DNA of 14,458 nucleotides from positions 1-14,458 of the forward strand of contig RXOD01005376.1 of the NCBI GenBank assembly GCA_005223375.1, given 5' to 3'. Made by a program: the position numbers and the translations under genes. How positions within the stretch are numbered: the stretch's first letter is position 1; every line of letters starts with the position of its first letter. This stretch comes from Amoebophrya sp. AT5.2. Taxonomy: Eukaryota; Sar; Dinophyceae; Syndiniales; Amoebophryaceae. This document shows positions 1 to 10,360 of the stretch, one piece after another. The notes under the pieces were generated by a model that did no database searches, had not been told where the DNA came from, and worked only from the letters and a program-made list of their open reading frames with translations.

Positions 1-387
1 CCATCGCACCCCGAACACCCCCCTCGTCGGCCTTCGCGATCATGAAAAATGAATCAAAATATAGAGTCTGGTTAATACGTTGGCTACGGCCTGACCGAGG
101 ATTCACGGTAAAGAAATACATCTACACTCACTCACGGCTGGACGTGAGGACTGCCCCTGCAACACCGAGAATGAGGGAGCAGCGGAGGTGGCAGGGGCAG
201 TCATGCCATCCTCGTTCGTGACATCCTCGTTCTCGATGCGGCACCGTGCCACAAAAACTCGATGTCATCCTCCTCGCATCAGCGTCCTCACTTACACCCG
301 CATAAAAATTTGATGTGTGGTGTGATGTCTCTCCACCTAAATTGAGATGTGTGTCTTGATTCCAGATCATGAAAACACACGAGTCTG

Positions 388-655
388 TCAGATCATGAAA
401 CAAGGCATCACTAAAAAAAACGACTCGGTACCCTGCTCGATGCTGGTCTTTTTTCCCTGCACGTCGACGAAGGAATCGCTGAAGGCATTGAGTTCGGACC
501 CAGGCCGTTCCGCCGCAAGTTCCGCGTCCTGATCCAAGAGACAGCACCTTGTCCCCACGTAAGTTCGAGGAGGTCATGGACCCCACCAGCCCCAAAAGCT
601 CGCTGGCGGTGACGGCGAGCATCGCCGCGGCTCCACATTTTGAGAAACGGAACAT
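388..655 (-). CDS. possible exon pair of an unrecognised protein (uncertain)
   Basis: Two adjacent protein-like stretches lie in different minus frames. The first starts at the ATG ending at 655 and reads MFRFSKCGAAAMLAVTASEL and onward to about 548. The second runs from 528 to a stop at 388-390, starting DAELAAERPGSELNAF, with mixed acidic and polar residues and mostly G/C third positions. They could be joined by a GT-AG intron of 19 nt (547-529) or 58 nt, both with acceptor ATCAG before 528. Both sizes are unusually small, and a frameshifted relic is equally possible. A further coding-looking stretch in another frame, about 237-127 (IENEDVTNEDGMTAPATSAA), may be a later exon. I recognise no domain. 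The single-frame 175-residue reading across 128-655 looks less protein-like than this pieced reading. Confidence 0.28.
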
Positions 656-1394
656 CGTTGCCTTTTTCCTCTATAATGAATATGATCCGCGATGAAGATC
701 AACTAGTCACTGCCCAGGCGTGGACGGTCGTGCTTGGCGATTAAAGACTCCTGAAACGAAAGCGGCGCGAAAGAACAAACCTTGAACTAAGGAGAGATTT
801 TCAAACGCCGAGGCTCGGCAAAGAAATTGAAGTATTACAGTCTACGCTAGTGTTTGTTGCGGATGTATGATATTCTGACGTAACAGATATGTCGTCTTCT
901 ACAGAACAGAGCGACATGATCTACCCAGATGTACTAAATCAATGCATGATATCCCGTCGCAGTCGGAGAAAAATTCACACTCATCTTTTACGGTCCCTCT
1001 CAATCGTTCGACGATGTGAAAGCGAATTCGCTCGGTACTATCCCACGAAAGATCGACGTAGTTGACCATATTTATACCCAGATTCCACCAAGTACGATTT
1101 GGATTTCTACTCCTCAACTTCACTTACTACGATGCCCGCCAATACGGATCCTCATCACATCTTTCAATTCGAACAACGGTCCTGCCGGGCCGCAGGGATG
1201 CACGAGCGTAGAAACGAACTCTCGCAATCCCTGGCCTGCTTCCCTGCAGCACAAAGGACGCTTTCTTTGTTCAATTCTATGCCTTGAGTGCGTTGCAGGT
1301 GTTTTTGGTGTTCCCCCATGTCGTCGTCGCATCACTAACATCAAGATACAATCAATAGTGCTATATTATAGTTGCACTAGTGCTTCGGTGCACA
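656..1394. other. intergenic region, no gene seen
   Basis: This lies between the stop of the helicase gene (1395, minus) and the uncertain coding stretch at the left end. Six-frame readings here are short or have improbable composition, including a 149-residue plus-strand frame at 1016-1465 that overlaps the end of the helicase gene. I see no RNA gene, tandem repeat or strong inverted repeat. The helicase 3' untranslated region should lie in the right part. Confidence 0.5.
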
Positions 1395-4300
1395 TCAGAA
1401 GAAGTCTGAAGTGTCGTCATCTGCATCCGCATCGTTCGCCGGATGCGGATCATCGATTTTACTAGCCGCAGCACGAAATTGCATCTCGTTTACCTGAAAA
1501 TGCACTTTCACCCTTTCGTGCAGCGCCGCGTACGAGTCGCAGGGCGGTCGGACACCCACGTCGTCGCGCATCCACTTCGCCAGCTGCTTCGTATACCTCT
1601 CACCCTGCGACGCGCTCGACCATCGCTCGTCAAACAGAAATAGTGCGCCGTAGTCCGACTGGTGCCGTATGCAGCGCCCCAACCTACAGTGGGGCACAAA
1701 GTCGCACGAAGCTCAACTTTTACTGTAATAGGTCTCGTGGTCGTTCGTAACGCTAGCGCTACACCTACTTACATCTTCTAGAAAGATAGAATACTACTTA
1801 TCCCATTCCCGCCGACAGCCCCCGGAGCTCAGCCAACCGTTTCCAGCGTCTCTGTGCACGTTGGGGTCTGGACGTCGCGCTTGAGTGCTAGTCGTAAACG
1901 TAATCAGGCTGCATATAGCACCCTTTGCGGCTTGGGGTTGGGCTTCACAAACACAAGGACGCAAGTACTAGATCGCATGATCCCCTCCGAGAAGATTGAC
2001 TCTGTCTTTCAAACCAATACTTACCAACCCCAACGCCAACGTGAATGTGAATTAAAACTTTTTTACCTCAAGAACGAAGATCAAAATGCGACTTTGCGCG
2101 CCTTAGCCAAGGCTTGATTGATCGCTCGGAGCGCCTGCTGATCGTACCAAGCGTTACCGTTCACGAAATTGTGTTTGCACTCAATATCGGAAACGGCTTT
2201 GGGACTGGGTGCGGGAGTGGCAGGACGAGTGGTACTGGACGAATTAAAGGGTGCCGCAGATGAGGAAAAGGATGACGCTTCCCCTGCGCCCCCTGGTGTC
2301 AGGTTCGCGGCCGAAGCGGAAATGCCCATCCGTGGGGCGATCGAAGCCGTTGTTGGGGCTGGCACAAATCCTCCCGGAGTTGCCCCGTGCCCAACTTGTT
2401 CTGCTGGCCGCGGCGCGCAGATTTCAGAAAACTTCGCGAAGCCCCCAGAAAATTGCGGGACAAAGCTACCGGCATTGCTACGGAACCGGCTACTCTGGGA
2501 GGTAGTCCCGAAACCACTGCTGAATTGTGACTGAAATCCCGCCGTCTGCGGGCGCGACGCAAAGCCAGCAAAAGAATTTGTAGTAGAACTGAACTGGCCC
2601 GTAGCAGGTGGTCTTCCACCAAACTGGCTCACTGCTCCGCCAGCGCTTGCCGGTCCGAAAGTCTGTCCGCCTGTGAATTGCAAGAATGCCGCCACCCCAG
2701 GGCCACTGTTGCTCGCCAATGCTCCGGAAAAAAATTGCGTCCGCGTCACCGCCGCCGCCCCGGACGAGCTCCCCCCGGCGGCGTCGAGTCGCATTTTTGT
2801 TCCGATGACTTTCCACATGTGATCGTTGTAGGCACGCTTGTGCACGATGTTTGGCTCGCCGAGCGACGGCAGGCAGACGCCGATCACTACCACTCCACGC
2901 GCGTAGTCGTTCTTGAATGAGATCCCCTCGCTGCACTTGCCCCGCATCACGCCGAGCAGCAGCGCCTGCCCGTGCGCGTCGACGTACTCCATGTATTCCT
3001 TCTTCATCTCTTTAATGTCCCGCTGCTTCTCCTCCAGCAGCACGAGGCCCTTGAGCGAGTGCAGCACCTGGAGCACCGACTTGTCCGCACCGAAGCCGAA
3101 GTTCGACGCCTTCGCGCTGTGCAGCGGATCCTGATTCTGCTGCAGCCGCTGCAGCTGCGCCACGTGGGCCCGCGCATCCGGAGTGGCGCCGTCGGTTTCT
3201 TGTTCCGCCTCGCGATCCGCCCACAGCGTGTGGCACTTCGTCATCATTTCGTAGGTTGGGAAGAAAACCAGAAACCCGCCCGGCACCGCTTGTGCGAGTT
3301 TCGCGATCGACCAACCCAGCGCGAAAAGCTTCGACTCGTGCCACTCCAGTCTTCGGCTTCGCTCGTGCCAGATGCGCATGTCCGCGCGCGTGCTCGAAAA
3401 CTTTTTGCCGTCTACGGTCGCGGCGATTTTCTGCACCAGCAGCTGGGAGGGCCGGATCACGTGGGATGCGTCTAGCGGACTGATCACGCTCTTCGTTCTC
3501 TTTTCCGCGGTGACGAAGCCCCCGAATCCGGTCACATTCCGCTCGACGAGCTCGTGCGTTTTCACCAACTGCCGGTTTGAGAAATCCTCGCCAAGCTCGG
3601 CGAAGAGCCCCTCGATCGGACACAGCGTACCGCTGGCGAGCACGATGGCGTGCGCCTCCTGCGCCACCTCCTTGAAGGTTACCGCGGGACGCTGCAGCAT
3701 CACGCTCAGTTCCATTTTCGAACCAGCAGTGCCGAACGCTCCTGCTCCACCTCCTCCTCCTGCGTTGCGGTTATACGTGGGAGTCCACTCCGGCTTCACC
3801 GCCGGATCGAAATGCAACACGTAGTCCTTGGGATTGTCGACGAGTAGCTTTAGCACCCGCGCGACCTCCGCGAGAGCCTGCAAAATGCGCATGCACATTG
3901 ACGGATGTTCCCACTTCAGACCCCTTTTTAGTCCGTAGATACCAAGCGCTTTCCTCTTGCGGTCGTGGTCGCACTCCTTGCGAATTTTTGTGAGCAGCCC
4001 GTTGTCCTCCCGACAAATTTCTTCGTAGATAGATTCTGGCCGCAGCAGTTTCCTGTTGCGGTTTCTTGTCGGCGGCGCGGCTCCTGTCGTCGCGTTAAAA
4101 CCCTCGAAAGCAGCGGCGCCGGCATCGGCCGGATCTACTTCCATCTCGCGACTGTCGTGTGCCCCTCCTTCCCGCAAGAGGTTCAGCTCTTGCAGGCCTT
4201 CGGTGATTCCTTTCGGCTGCAGTGACCCACTTCCACCGCCCGCAAACTTTAGTAGTTCGTCGCCGTACTTGGCCTCCGCCCAGCACCAGTACCTTACCAC

Positions 4301-6691
4301 ATTTCGAAACGGCGTCTCGTTGAAGCCCCGAAATTTGCCCGCGTCCTTGGTTGCCGCCAGTGCCTGCTCCGCGTTTTGGAGCATGCGGCACCGCCACTCG
4401 GACATCACGTGCACGATCTGCTCGAAGAAGGCGCACACGCGGTGGATCTGCGCCGTTGCTCCCGGCCGCTCCAGAAAGAAAAACGGCAGCTTGGTGCGCA
4501 GTAGCGCCACGTCGTCCTGGAGCTTGTCGGCGTCGATCTTCGTGCTGCCCCCGGCGATACAGACTGACTCGATGTTGTGGCCCTCATCGAGGAGAATGAA
4601 GCGGCCGTCCGTGCCGAGCTTCACGGCGGCACGGATTTTCGGGTCCAGCACGTAGTTGTAGGGACACACGACGATATTCGCGTCGGGCACCAGCGCCTGC
4701 GACATGAAGTAGGGGCAGCCGTGGTGCGACTTTACGACGTCTGCGAGGTCCTCCACGTCTCTGAGGTAGTGGCCGTCCGTTTTGTGCTCGCTCTCCAGCG
4801 ACGGCGGGGCGTGCACGGCCTGGTGCACGCCCTCAACTATTTCCGGGTCTTCCATGGCATCGAAGAGCCCGCATTTCAAGAGTTTCTGCCGGTCTCCGTC
4901 GTCCGGGGGCGGGTTTCTGAAGTTCTGCCGCGCCTCGTTGCACAGGGTCATTTTGTCGCCGAACTTCTGCATCACTTCCTCGTTGGCGCAGTACCCCTTC
5001 TCGCGGCTGCCGAGGCACACCACGTGCGGGCGGTACGGCGACGCTTTAAGCTCCTGGACGATCTGCTTCACCTGGCCGTGGGTCCGCGTGCCGTAGACGA
5101 TCTGCGGCGCGCGGCCGAAACGGGTCGCCAGGTCGCGCTGCGCAGCGAGCACGGCGTTCAGGAGGGCCGCGGTTTTCCCGGTCCCGGTCGGGGACTCGAG
5201 CACGGCGTGTTTCCCGCACAAGTACGCGTGCACGACGGCGGTCACAACGAGCTTCTGTGGCGTCAACATCGACGGGAAATGAAAGCGCACGGGAACGACT
5301 GGCGGTGTAGCTGAAGGCGCCGGCTGATCAACTTCAGCACTGGTTCCGGGACCGCTCGGAGGGTAGTTCGTACTATTGGCGACCGTGGAGGACGGTGGGG
5401 GGTTTCTTACAACGTCGAAAACCATCTGGGTGCAACGGTCGTCAAGCTCGCACGGCTCTGCCAAGAGCCATTGCTCGTGTGGTACGACGCGCCCCCCACC
5501 GCTATCGTCCACGTCGAGCGCAACGGGGGGCCGCTTATGTCGCTTCTGCGCGGCCGCGATTTCACGCTCTGCCGCCGATTTCGGCTCGCTTTTATCCTTC
5601 TCCATCTCCTTCCCCCTCTCGCTCTCGTCCAGCTGCTCTTCCTCTTTAGATGAATCAACATCAGCCTCTTCGTCACTAGCGTACCCCTTTTCGCGGGCCG
5701 GAAGCCCGCGGAGCGCGCGATTATCTTTCCGCTTGGTGTTGTCTTCCGCGACCAATGCCTGGACCATGGCCTTAAGCGCATCCATGTTAAACGGATCGTC
5801 CTTAGCACTTCTTCCCCCTCGCCCTCGTCGAAACGAACCAGGCATCGGCGAAAGCTCCCCTCTACCGCTGTCGCGAGAAAACTGCGAATCGCCATTTGCG
5901 CGCTCCGCATGGTGAAGGATCGGGCTTCCATTTCCCGGCACGTGCTGCGCGTTACCGAATGGAAGACTCCGCAATGGGCGCCTTCCTTCAACAAATTGTG
6001 CAGGCGCTGGCTCATGGTTGCCAACTAATTCCCGACGGCTACTTCCCTCGATTCCCATAACGAGGCCACGAGACGACTGTCCACCAGATTCGACTCGCCG
6101 CTTCTTCGCAGCATTCACTTCCGAGGAGCAAAACGAGGAAGAGCTGCTGCTACTTCCGCCAGCTTGAAAAGCGACACTGCCGCCGAGTCCCGACGAAAAC
6201 AGCATGCTGTTGCTCCTGTCATCAAGTTGTGGCGGCATGACTACTTGCGGCGCCGCGTTTGCTCCGTTGCCCGCAGCCGAAAACGCGCGTGCCCCGCCAA
6301 AATGGTGCCCCTCTCCTCTACTTCGCCCACATGCGCCGAATTTTTGCGAGAACCGCGTTTTCAGTTCCGCCGCTTCCGTTTCGTAGCGCTCCCCGCGGCG
6401 CCGTGCATTCACGAAAATTTCGCATTGCTGCTCCACGAATATCGCACGGTCAACGCCGTCCGGCTGGGCATGAAACGTCCCCGTCTGGTAGTGGTTCACC
6501 TTGACGCCCGAAAGCTTGCCCCGAAGTTTCGTGCTCCGTCCGTTCCCACTTGGCAACAGCTGCACTTCGCCGTCCAGATCCGCAATGCGGCCCTCTGCGT
6601 TATTCGACGCATCTGCCGCGTCCAACGCGCGCAAGAACTCGTCCGCCTCGGGCGCCGAACAATTGAACTTATTGCTTTTTTTCTTGGCCAT
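1395..6691 (-). CDS. FANCJ/BRIP1-like Fe-S superfamily 2 DNA helicase, two exons
   Basis: An ATP-dependent 5'-3' DNA helicase of the XPD/FANCJ/RTEL1 group; such enzymes unwind forked and quadruplex DNA in the nucleus during repair and replication. Exon 1 is 6691-2107 and exon 2 is 1678-1395; spliced length is 1622 aa (human FANCJ about 1250). The start has an in-frame TAA two codons upstream. In order: a 460-residue low-complexity N-terminus with a likely NLS (KKRRV, 196-200), Walker A ESPTGTGKT (499-507), motif Ia YGTRTHGQ (533-540), four Fe-S cysteines C568, C584, C607 and C659, motif II DEGH (702-705, usually DEAH), SGTLCPIEGLF (1020-1030), motif V GKCSEGISF (1251-1259), an FG/Ser-rich insertion (about 1303-1505), WYDQQALRAINQAL (1515-1528) and, across the intron, GRCIRHQSDYGALFLFDERW in exon 2. 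YGTRTH and QALGRCIRH favour FANCJ over RTEL1 or DDX11. The C-terminus is acidic. Confidence 0.9.
1679..2106 (-). mobile_element. introner-like intron splitting helicase motif VI
   Basis: This 428-nt intron is inferred because exon 1 reads INQAL and the conserved continuation GRCIRH is found only at 1678 and below. It is flanked by a 4-bp direct repeat (CCAA on plus, 1679-1682 and 2107-2110), one copy of which stays in the mRNA. Just inside are inverted 10-mers: CAAAGTCGCA at 1697-1706 and TGCGACTTTG at 2088-2097. No placement within the repeat gives GT-AG, and the GT and AG sites nearby do not restore the frame. Direct repeat plus terminal inverted repeats fit an introner that inserted as a DNA transposon-like unit. 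The ends resemble the terminal sequence of the intron at 11641-11996. Confidence 0.8.
2177..2785 (-). other. FG/Ser/Gly-rich insertion in the helicase
   Basis: Codons about 1303-1505 sit between NDHMWKVIGTKM, which follows motif V, and NGNAWYDQQAL, which leads into motif VI. In known FANCJ proteins these two blocks lie close together. The insertion is rich in F, G, S, Q and A, with repeated short units such as QFGG, GFGT, TFGP, SGFG, QFSG and GFAS, and few charged residues. It is open throughout and could be a disordered surface loop of the second RecA domain. An unrecognised in-frame intron cannot be excluded without RNA data. Confidence 0.7.
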
Positions 6692-7457
6692 GGCTTAGTT
6701 ACGCCGCTTGAGGTAAAAAAACCTAGCTGAAGAAACGCGCGTGGGTGGTGCATGTCCTTGTAAATCAAATTGTCAGAGCAAAAGTAAAGCTCGTGGAGGG
6801 TACGTATGCGCGAACGCGACAAAAGAAAAGTCGTATTTTAACCGAGCGGTGGGGTAGGGAAATAAATGAAGTCTAAGTATATGGGCACGATGATCCTGGC
6901 ATGACATTGACAAGGACAACTTACTACCACGCTCGCAACCACAATGTTCTTCCTCACTGCTCAGAAGAAGCCGACACAAGGATTTCACCGTCGGATCGAA
7001 GTCAGTGGCAACGAAGGTTGTCGTGCGCCACAGCAATACTCCGGAAATAATCAAAGTAGTACTTGCCTGTATTTCACAGCCGTGGGAGAGCCAACACTAC
7101 AGCACGTAAACAGGAACAGCACTGGGCCGCCAGTGCTTGGTGGCCCGAGGACCACGACGGGGGCTGCCAATTTTTTTTTCGCGCGTTTCTGCGTTTCTTG
7201 TCCCTGTCCGTCAAGTTTTCATGACGCTCATGACCGTTATGTCAGCCCAGACAAAACGCGACTTCAACCGTTGATTCATTCTTGTAGCAAACATCACACA
7301 ATAGGGATTTATTGTGTGGTGCACCATCCCATCAACCCGCTATCGGTCACATCGAGTAAAGGTTGCAATTGATGTTGTACATGACGCGCTTCTGTTGTTG
7401 CATTTTTCTCGTCTTGGAGGTCGATTTCTAATTTCGTTGTGTCATTATTCCAAGCTG
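6692..7457. other. intergenic region upstream of the helicase
   Basis: This holds the 5' flank of the helicase and the 3' flank of the Hsp70-like gene. Reading toward the helicase there is a T run (6713-6719 on minus) followed by an AG at 6695-6694, two bases before the ATG, which could be a splice acceptor. The short frames here show no family similarity or coding-like composition. I see no RNA gene. Confidence 0.5.
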
Positions 7458-10360
7458 TTAGCACTTCTCCACGCCGTCGACGGAGACGGACAATTGGCCC
7501 TTTCCGTCCATGCTGAGGACCAGGTCGACGTGGTGGTGTGTGGTCTCCACTGGCACGCTGGCGAGCGCTGTTCCGTCGTCCTTCACAATTTCGAGGTTAA
7601 AAGAACCTGTGGTGTCGTTCTTTGTTGCGATGAAATCTTAGCGTAGACACAGCAGGAACTGGCACACCACAGCAGAACGAAGCTCCTGAACGTTTTTTTA
7701 TTTGCCACACAGCTTTAAAAGCGAAAGAAGTTGATGCAGATTCGCGCCAAGTGTTGAATTTATTACCGGGCTCGCACGTAAGTGCCTCTTTGTGGGACAC
7801 CGGGACTGGTACACCCCTGTGCAGCATCGGAAAGAAGTCTTTTTTGCCAGCGTTCGACGTTGCAATTCCAACAGCCTGAGTCAACGTCATGCCCTCCTTT
7901 GCGATACCTGCAACGAATAGGTTTCAAGTTTATCTTTATTCGAGAGAAATAGCGAGCAGCAGCAGGCTCATGACGAGCAGGCACGACGAGTGAGACATAA
8001 AAATGCGTCGCTAGCAGCCTCGCTAGTGTAAACCTTCACGACCTTCTGCCAGTGAACACAAAAGCATAAAAGCATCGCATCAGCGCCATCAGCACAGGAG
8101 TAAAACGCCACCGAGTATTAAACGGGGCATTTTCATCGTTTTAGTGGTTTTCTACCTGGCACGTCGTCCTCGTCGTCTTCTGCCACTGCTGGCGTTTCCA
8201 GCGCGGCGCTCGGTGCTAGTGCTCCGTCCTGCGCCGCGCACATGTTCAGCAGCACGTCCGCTTGTATTGCCGCTCCCATCGCGACCGCTTCTTCGCATAG
8301 GATGTTGTTGTCCAGCTTCCACTCTTTTGCCCCGCACTTGGAGCGGAAGAAGTCGGAGATGAGCGCCGCGATCAGCGGCACGTTGCAGCCCCCGCCGATG
8401 AGCAAAAATTCGTCCACCTTGCCGCCCTGACCCAGCTTTTCCACCGCCTCCTCGAGCATCTCTGAGATGCTGTCCACCACTGCGTCCTCGCCGGCTCCGA
8501 CCATCTCCTCGAACTGTTCGCGAGTGATCTGCGTGAAGAAGTCCACGTCGCCCAGTAGCGCCTCCACCTCGATCGCCGCGCGCTTGGACGCCGACAGCGC
8601 CTTCTTCGCTTTCTCGCACGCCTCCTTCAGCCGGAGGCTCGCGCGCTCGTCCTTCTTGAGCGCGAGCGCCGCCTTTCCGTCCTTCCGCCTCAAATCCTTC
8701 ACGCAGTAGTCGAACAGAAGCTCGTCCAGCTTCCCGCAGCCGAGGCTGCCCGACCCCACGCTGGCCACCTGCGAGAAGAGGCCGCTGTTACGGTTCACGG
8801 AAAAAACACTCAGGTCGAAGGAGGTGCCGCCGAAGTCCACGACCGCCACCGTCTTCTCCACTTGTTCCTTGTTCACCGGCTTCTGGTCGCGGCCCTGGCC
8901 GCCGGCGCCGGCGCCGGTCGCCTGGGTGCCCGGGAGCGGCATGCCGGGGAGCAGGCGGTGGTGCGTGTAGGTGGCGGTGACGTCGAGGCCGTGCGCGATC
9001 ATGGCCGCGCAGGGATCCTTCACCAGCCGCATCACCTTCATCCTGGTGAAGGATCCGTTCCCAGCCACGTTCCCCACGGCCTCACAGCAGGACTTTATTA
9101 GAGGTTGAAAGAACCCATTTCCGGTTTCATTTCCGATCTCCTGCACGGCGTTGTAGTCTACGTGATGAAATACGAGACAAAATACCAGTAAAATACAACA
9201 AGACCACCTGACATCAAAACTCAGCACCGACAGAACGCGGCCACTGCTTGAAGCTGAAACCCCTGAATAGAAGCCAGCCGCCGCTTCTTGATTCCTGCAG
9301 TTTCACCGTACGAGATACAACACAGCTCCCCGAGCTATACGAGTAAAATACAAGCCGAATACGAGTAAAATACGAGTGAAATACAAGTCAAATACAAGAA
9401 GACCAAACAAGACCCCCACGGAGCCCCATCCACACCACACATCATGGCCGCGCAGGGATCCTTCACCACAGATCAGTATATCTCGCCGGCGAGGGTTCCT
9501 TCCCCACGGCCTCACAGCAGGATTTCAGCAAAGCCGCCTTCTCCTCCGAGAAGTGCGACGGCACGGACAGGACGCAGTGGGACACCTCCTCACCCAGGTA
9601 GAGCGAAGCGGTCTCGCGGATCTTTCCGAACACCATGGTGGCGATCCGCTCGAGGGCGACCGTTGCATCCTCCGGCGCCCAAGAAAGCTTCAGCGCACAG
9701 CTCGAGCTGCTCGAAGACTGCACAATCTGTGATTATTAGTGCAGGTCTGGTGGCGTCGATGAAGATGTTCGTAATGACATGGACGACTGCCTGGGATTAG
9801 CGCCGAGGCTGAGAGAATATGTCTTTAGGAGGAGTGGGAATCTATGAGGTCTTCTTGGTGTAGGAACAAAAGCAAGTAGTACCTCCACGTTCTTGAGAGC
9901 CTTGCAGTCCGCGATGTCTTCCTGCGTGAGTTCGTCTTCGAAGTCCTGTCCCAAAAGCTTCTTGAACTCCCGAATGGTGCCTGGTGAGTTCAGATCGAGG
10001 CATGGGTCTGAAGCAATGGAATGCGTACTGTTCAGAGCCAGGGGCTAGCGCTAGGGAAAAAGTTGCAAATATATAGAGCCTCATAAGAACTTATTCAAAG
10101 AAATTTATTAGTCTGTACTAATTTTTCGTGACGAGTGAGTCCATCATTTCCATATTGGCATTCATACCAGGAAGATTTCGCTCCTTCTGGTTGTAGGCGG
10201 CGTCTCCGACCGTGGTCGTTCCGTCTTCCAAAAATGCGACGCAGACAGCTGTACTTCGGTTTCCCATCTCGTTCGGGATCACATCCGTCTGCCCAGCTTT
10301 GCTCATAGCGACAACGCATGTCGTCGCCCCGAAATCAATGCCGATACCGTATGTTGACAT
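7458..10360 (-). CDS. Hsp70-like protein of the HSPA14/Ssz1 type, six exons
   Basis: A diverged Hsp70 likely to act in the cytosol; short Hsp70s of this type join a J-protein at the ribosome as the ribosome-associated complex. Exons (minus): 10360-10168, 9980-9883, 9726-9503, 9042-8156, 7907-7767 and 7636-7458, giving 573 aa (human HSPA14 is about 509). All introns are GT-AG except intron 3. The start has an in-frame TAA four codons upstream. The phosphate-1 motif is GIDFGATTCVV (residues 6-16), CCEAVGMKVMRLVKDP spans intron 3, phosphate-2 is VVDFGGTSFDLSVF (around 239-252, one Gly short of the usual GGGTFD), and the adenosine motif is LLIGGGCNVPL (around 385-395). An acidic linker (about 460-466) leads to a short beta substrate-binding domain ending VSVDGVEKC. 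The alpha-helical lid and the EEVD tail are missing, as in HSPA14. The 8-residue QSSSSSSC run is unusual. The exon 3/4 join is the weakest boundary. Confidence 0.85.
9013..9056. repeat. 14-bp inverted repeat around the Hsp70 exon 4 acceptor
   Basis: GGATCCTTCACCAG at 9013-9026 and its exact reverse complement CTGGTGAAGGATCC at 9043-9056 are separated by 16 bases. On the minus strand the right arm ends with the CAG acceptor and the left arm lies in exon 4, so the transcript could form a hairpin that presents the 3' splice site. Confidence 0.75.
9167..9206 (+). repeat. degenerate AAATACRAGAC repeats, copy 1
   Basis: Within Hsp70 intron 3, about four imperfect units follow one another (GAAATACGAGACAAAATACC and on). 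They lie about 60 bases inside the terminal sequence that begins at 9098, the same arrangement as at 11717-11758. Confidence 0.65.
9335..9413 (+). repeat. degenerate AAATACRAGAC repeats, copy 2
   Basis: A second block in the same intron has about seven imperfect 10-11-base units such as GAATACGAGTAAAATACGAG and AAATACAAGTCAAATACAAG. Units vary at one to three positions. It is non-coding. Confidence 0.65.

Larger units (their letters stand above)
9043..9502 (-). mobile_element. Hsp70 intron 3, introner-like, with duplicated exon sequence
   Basis: Joining exon 3 at 9503 to exon 4 at 9042 restores the Hsp70 alignment (CCEAVG-MKVMRL) but gives a GA-AG intron. A 23-nt piece of exon 3 (plus 9500-9522) recurs exactly inside the intron at 9070-9092, and a 28-nt piece of exon 4 (8998-9025) recurs at 9441-9468. 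From 9098 the plus strand reads TTAGAGGTTGAAAGAACCCA, close to the terminal sequence at 11645 and beyond. If the 23-nt repeat itself marks the junction, exon 4 would start near 9069 and add ten residues (NVAGNGSFTR), also in frame. A GT-AG variant (GCC/GTGGGG to ATGAAG/GTGATG) would lose three conserved residues. Confidence 0.65.

Noticed and set aside
1016..1465. 149-residue plus-strand open frame
   Set aside because: It has no recognisable motif and a composition like random sequence, and its end overlaps the helicase last exon on the opposite strand.
4577..5314. 245-residue plus-strand open frame
   Set aside because: It lies opposite the Walker A to motif II region of the helicase and is a shadow of that GC-rich coding strand; its His/Val/Arg-rich composition is typical of an antisense frame.
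6702..6719. TTTTTTTACCTCAAG upstream of the helicase start, repeated near 2057-2072
   Set aside because: It resembles the end of the dinoflagellate spliced leader (TTTTGGCTCAAG), but differs at key bases and lacks the CCGTAGCCA part, so I do not call it a leader relic.
8118..8160. GGGGCATTTTCATCGTTTTA near the donor of Hsp70 intron 4, and CAGGTA at both ends of that intron
   Set aside because: It resembles the introner ends only weakly. The intron is GT-AG, no partner end is visible, and CAGGTA at both borders is expected from splice-site consensus.
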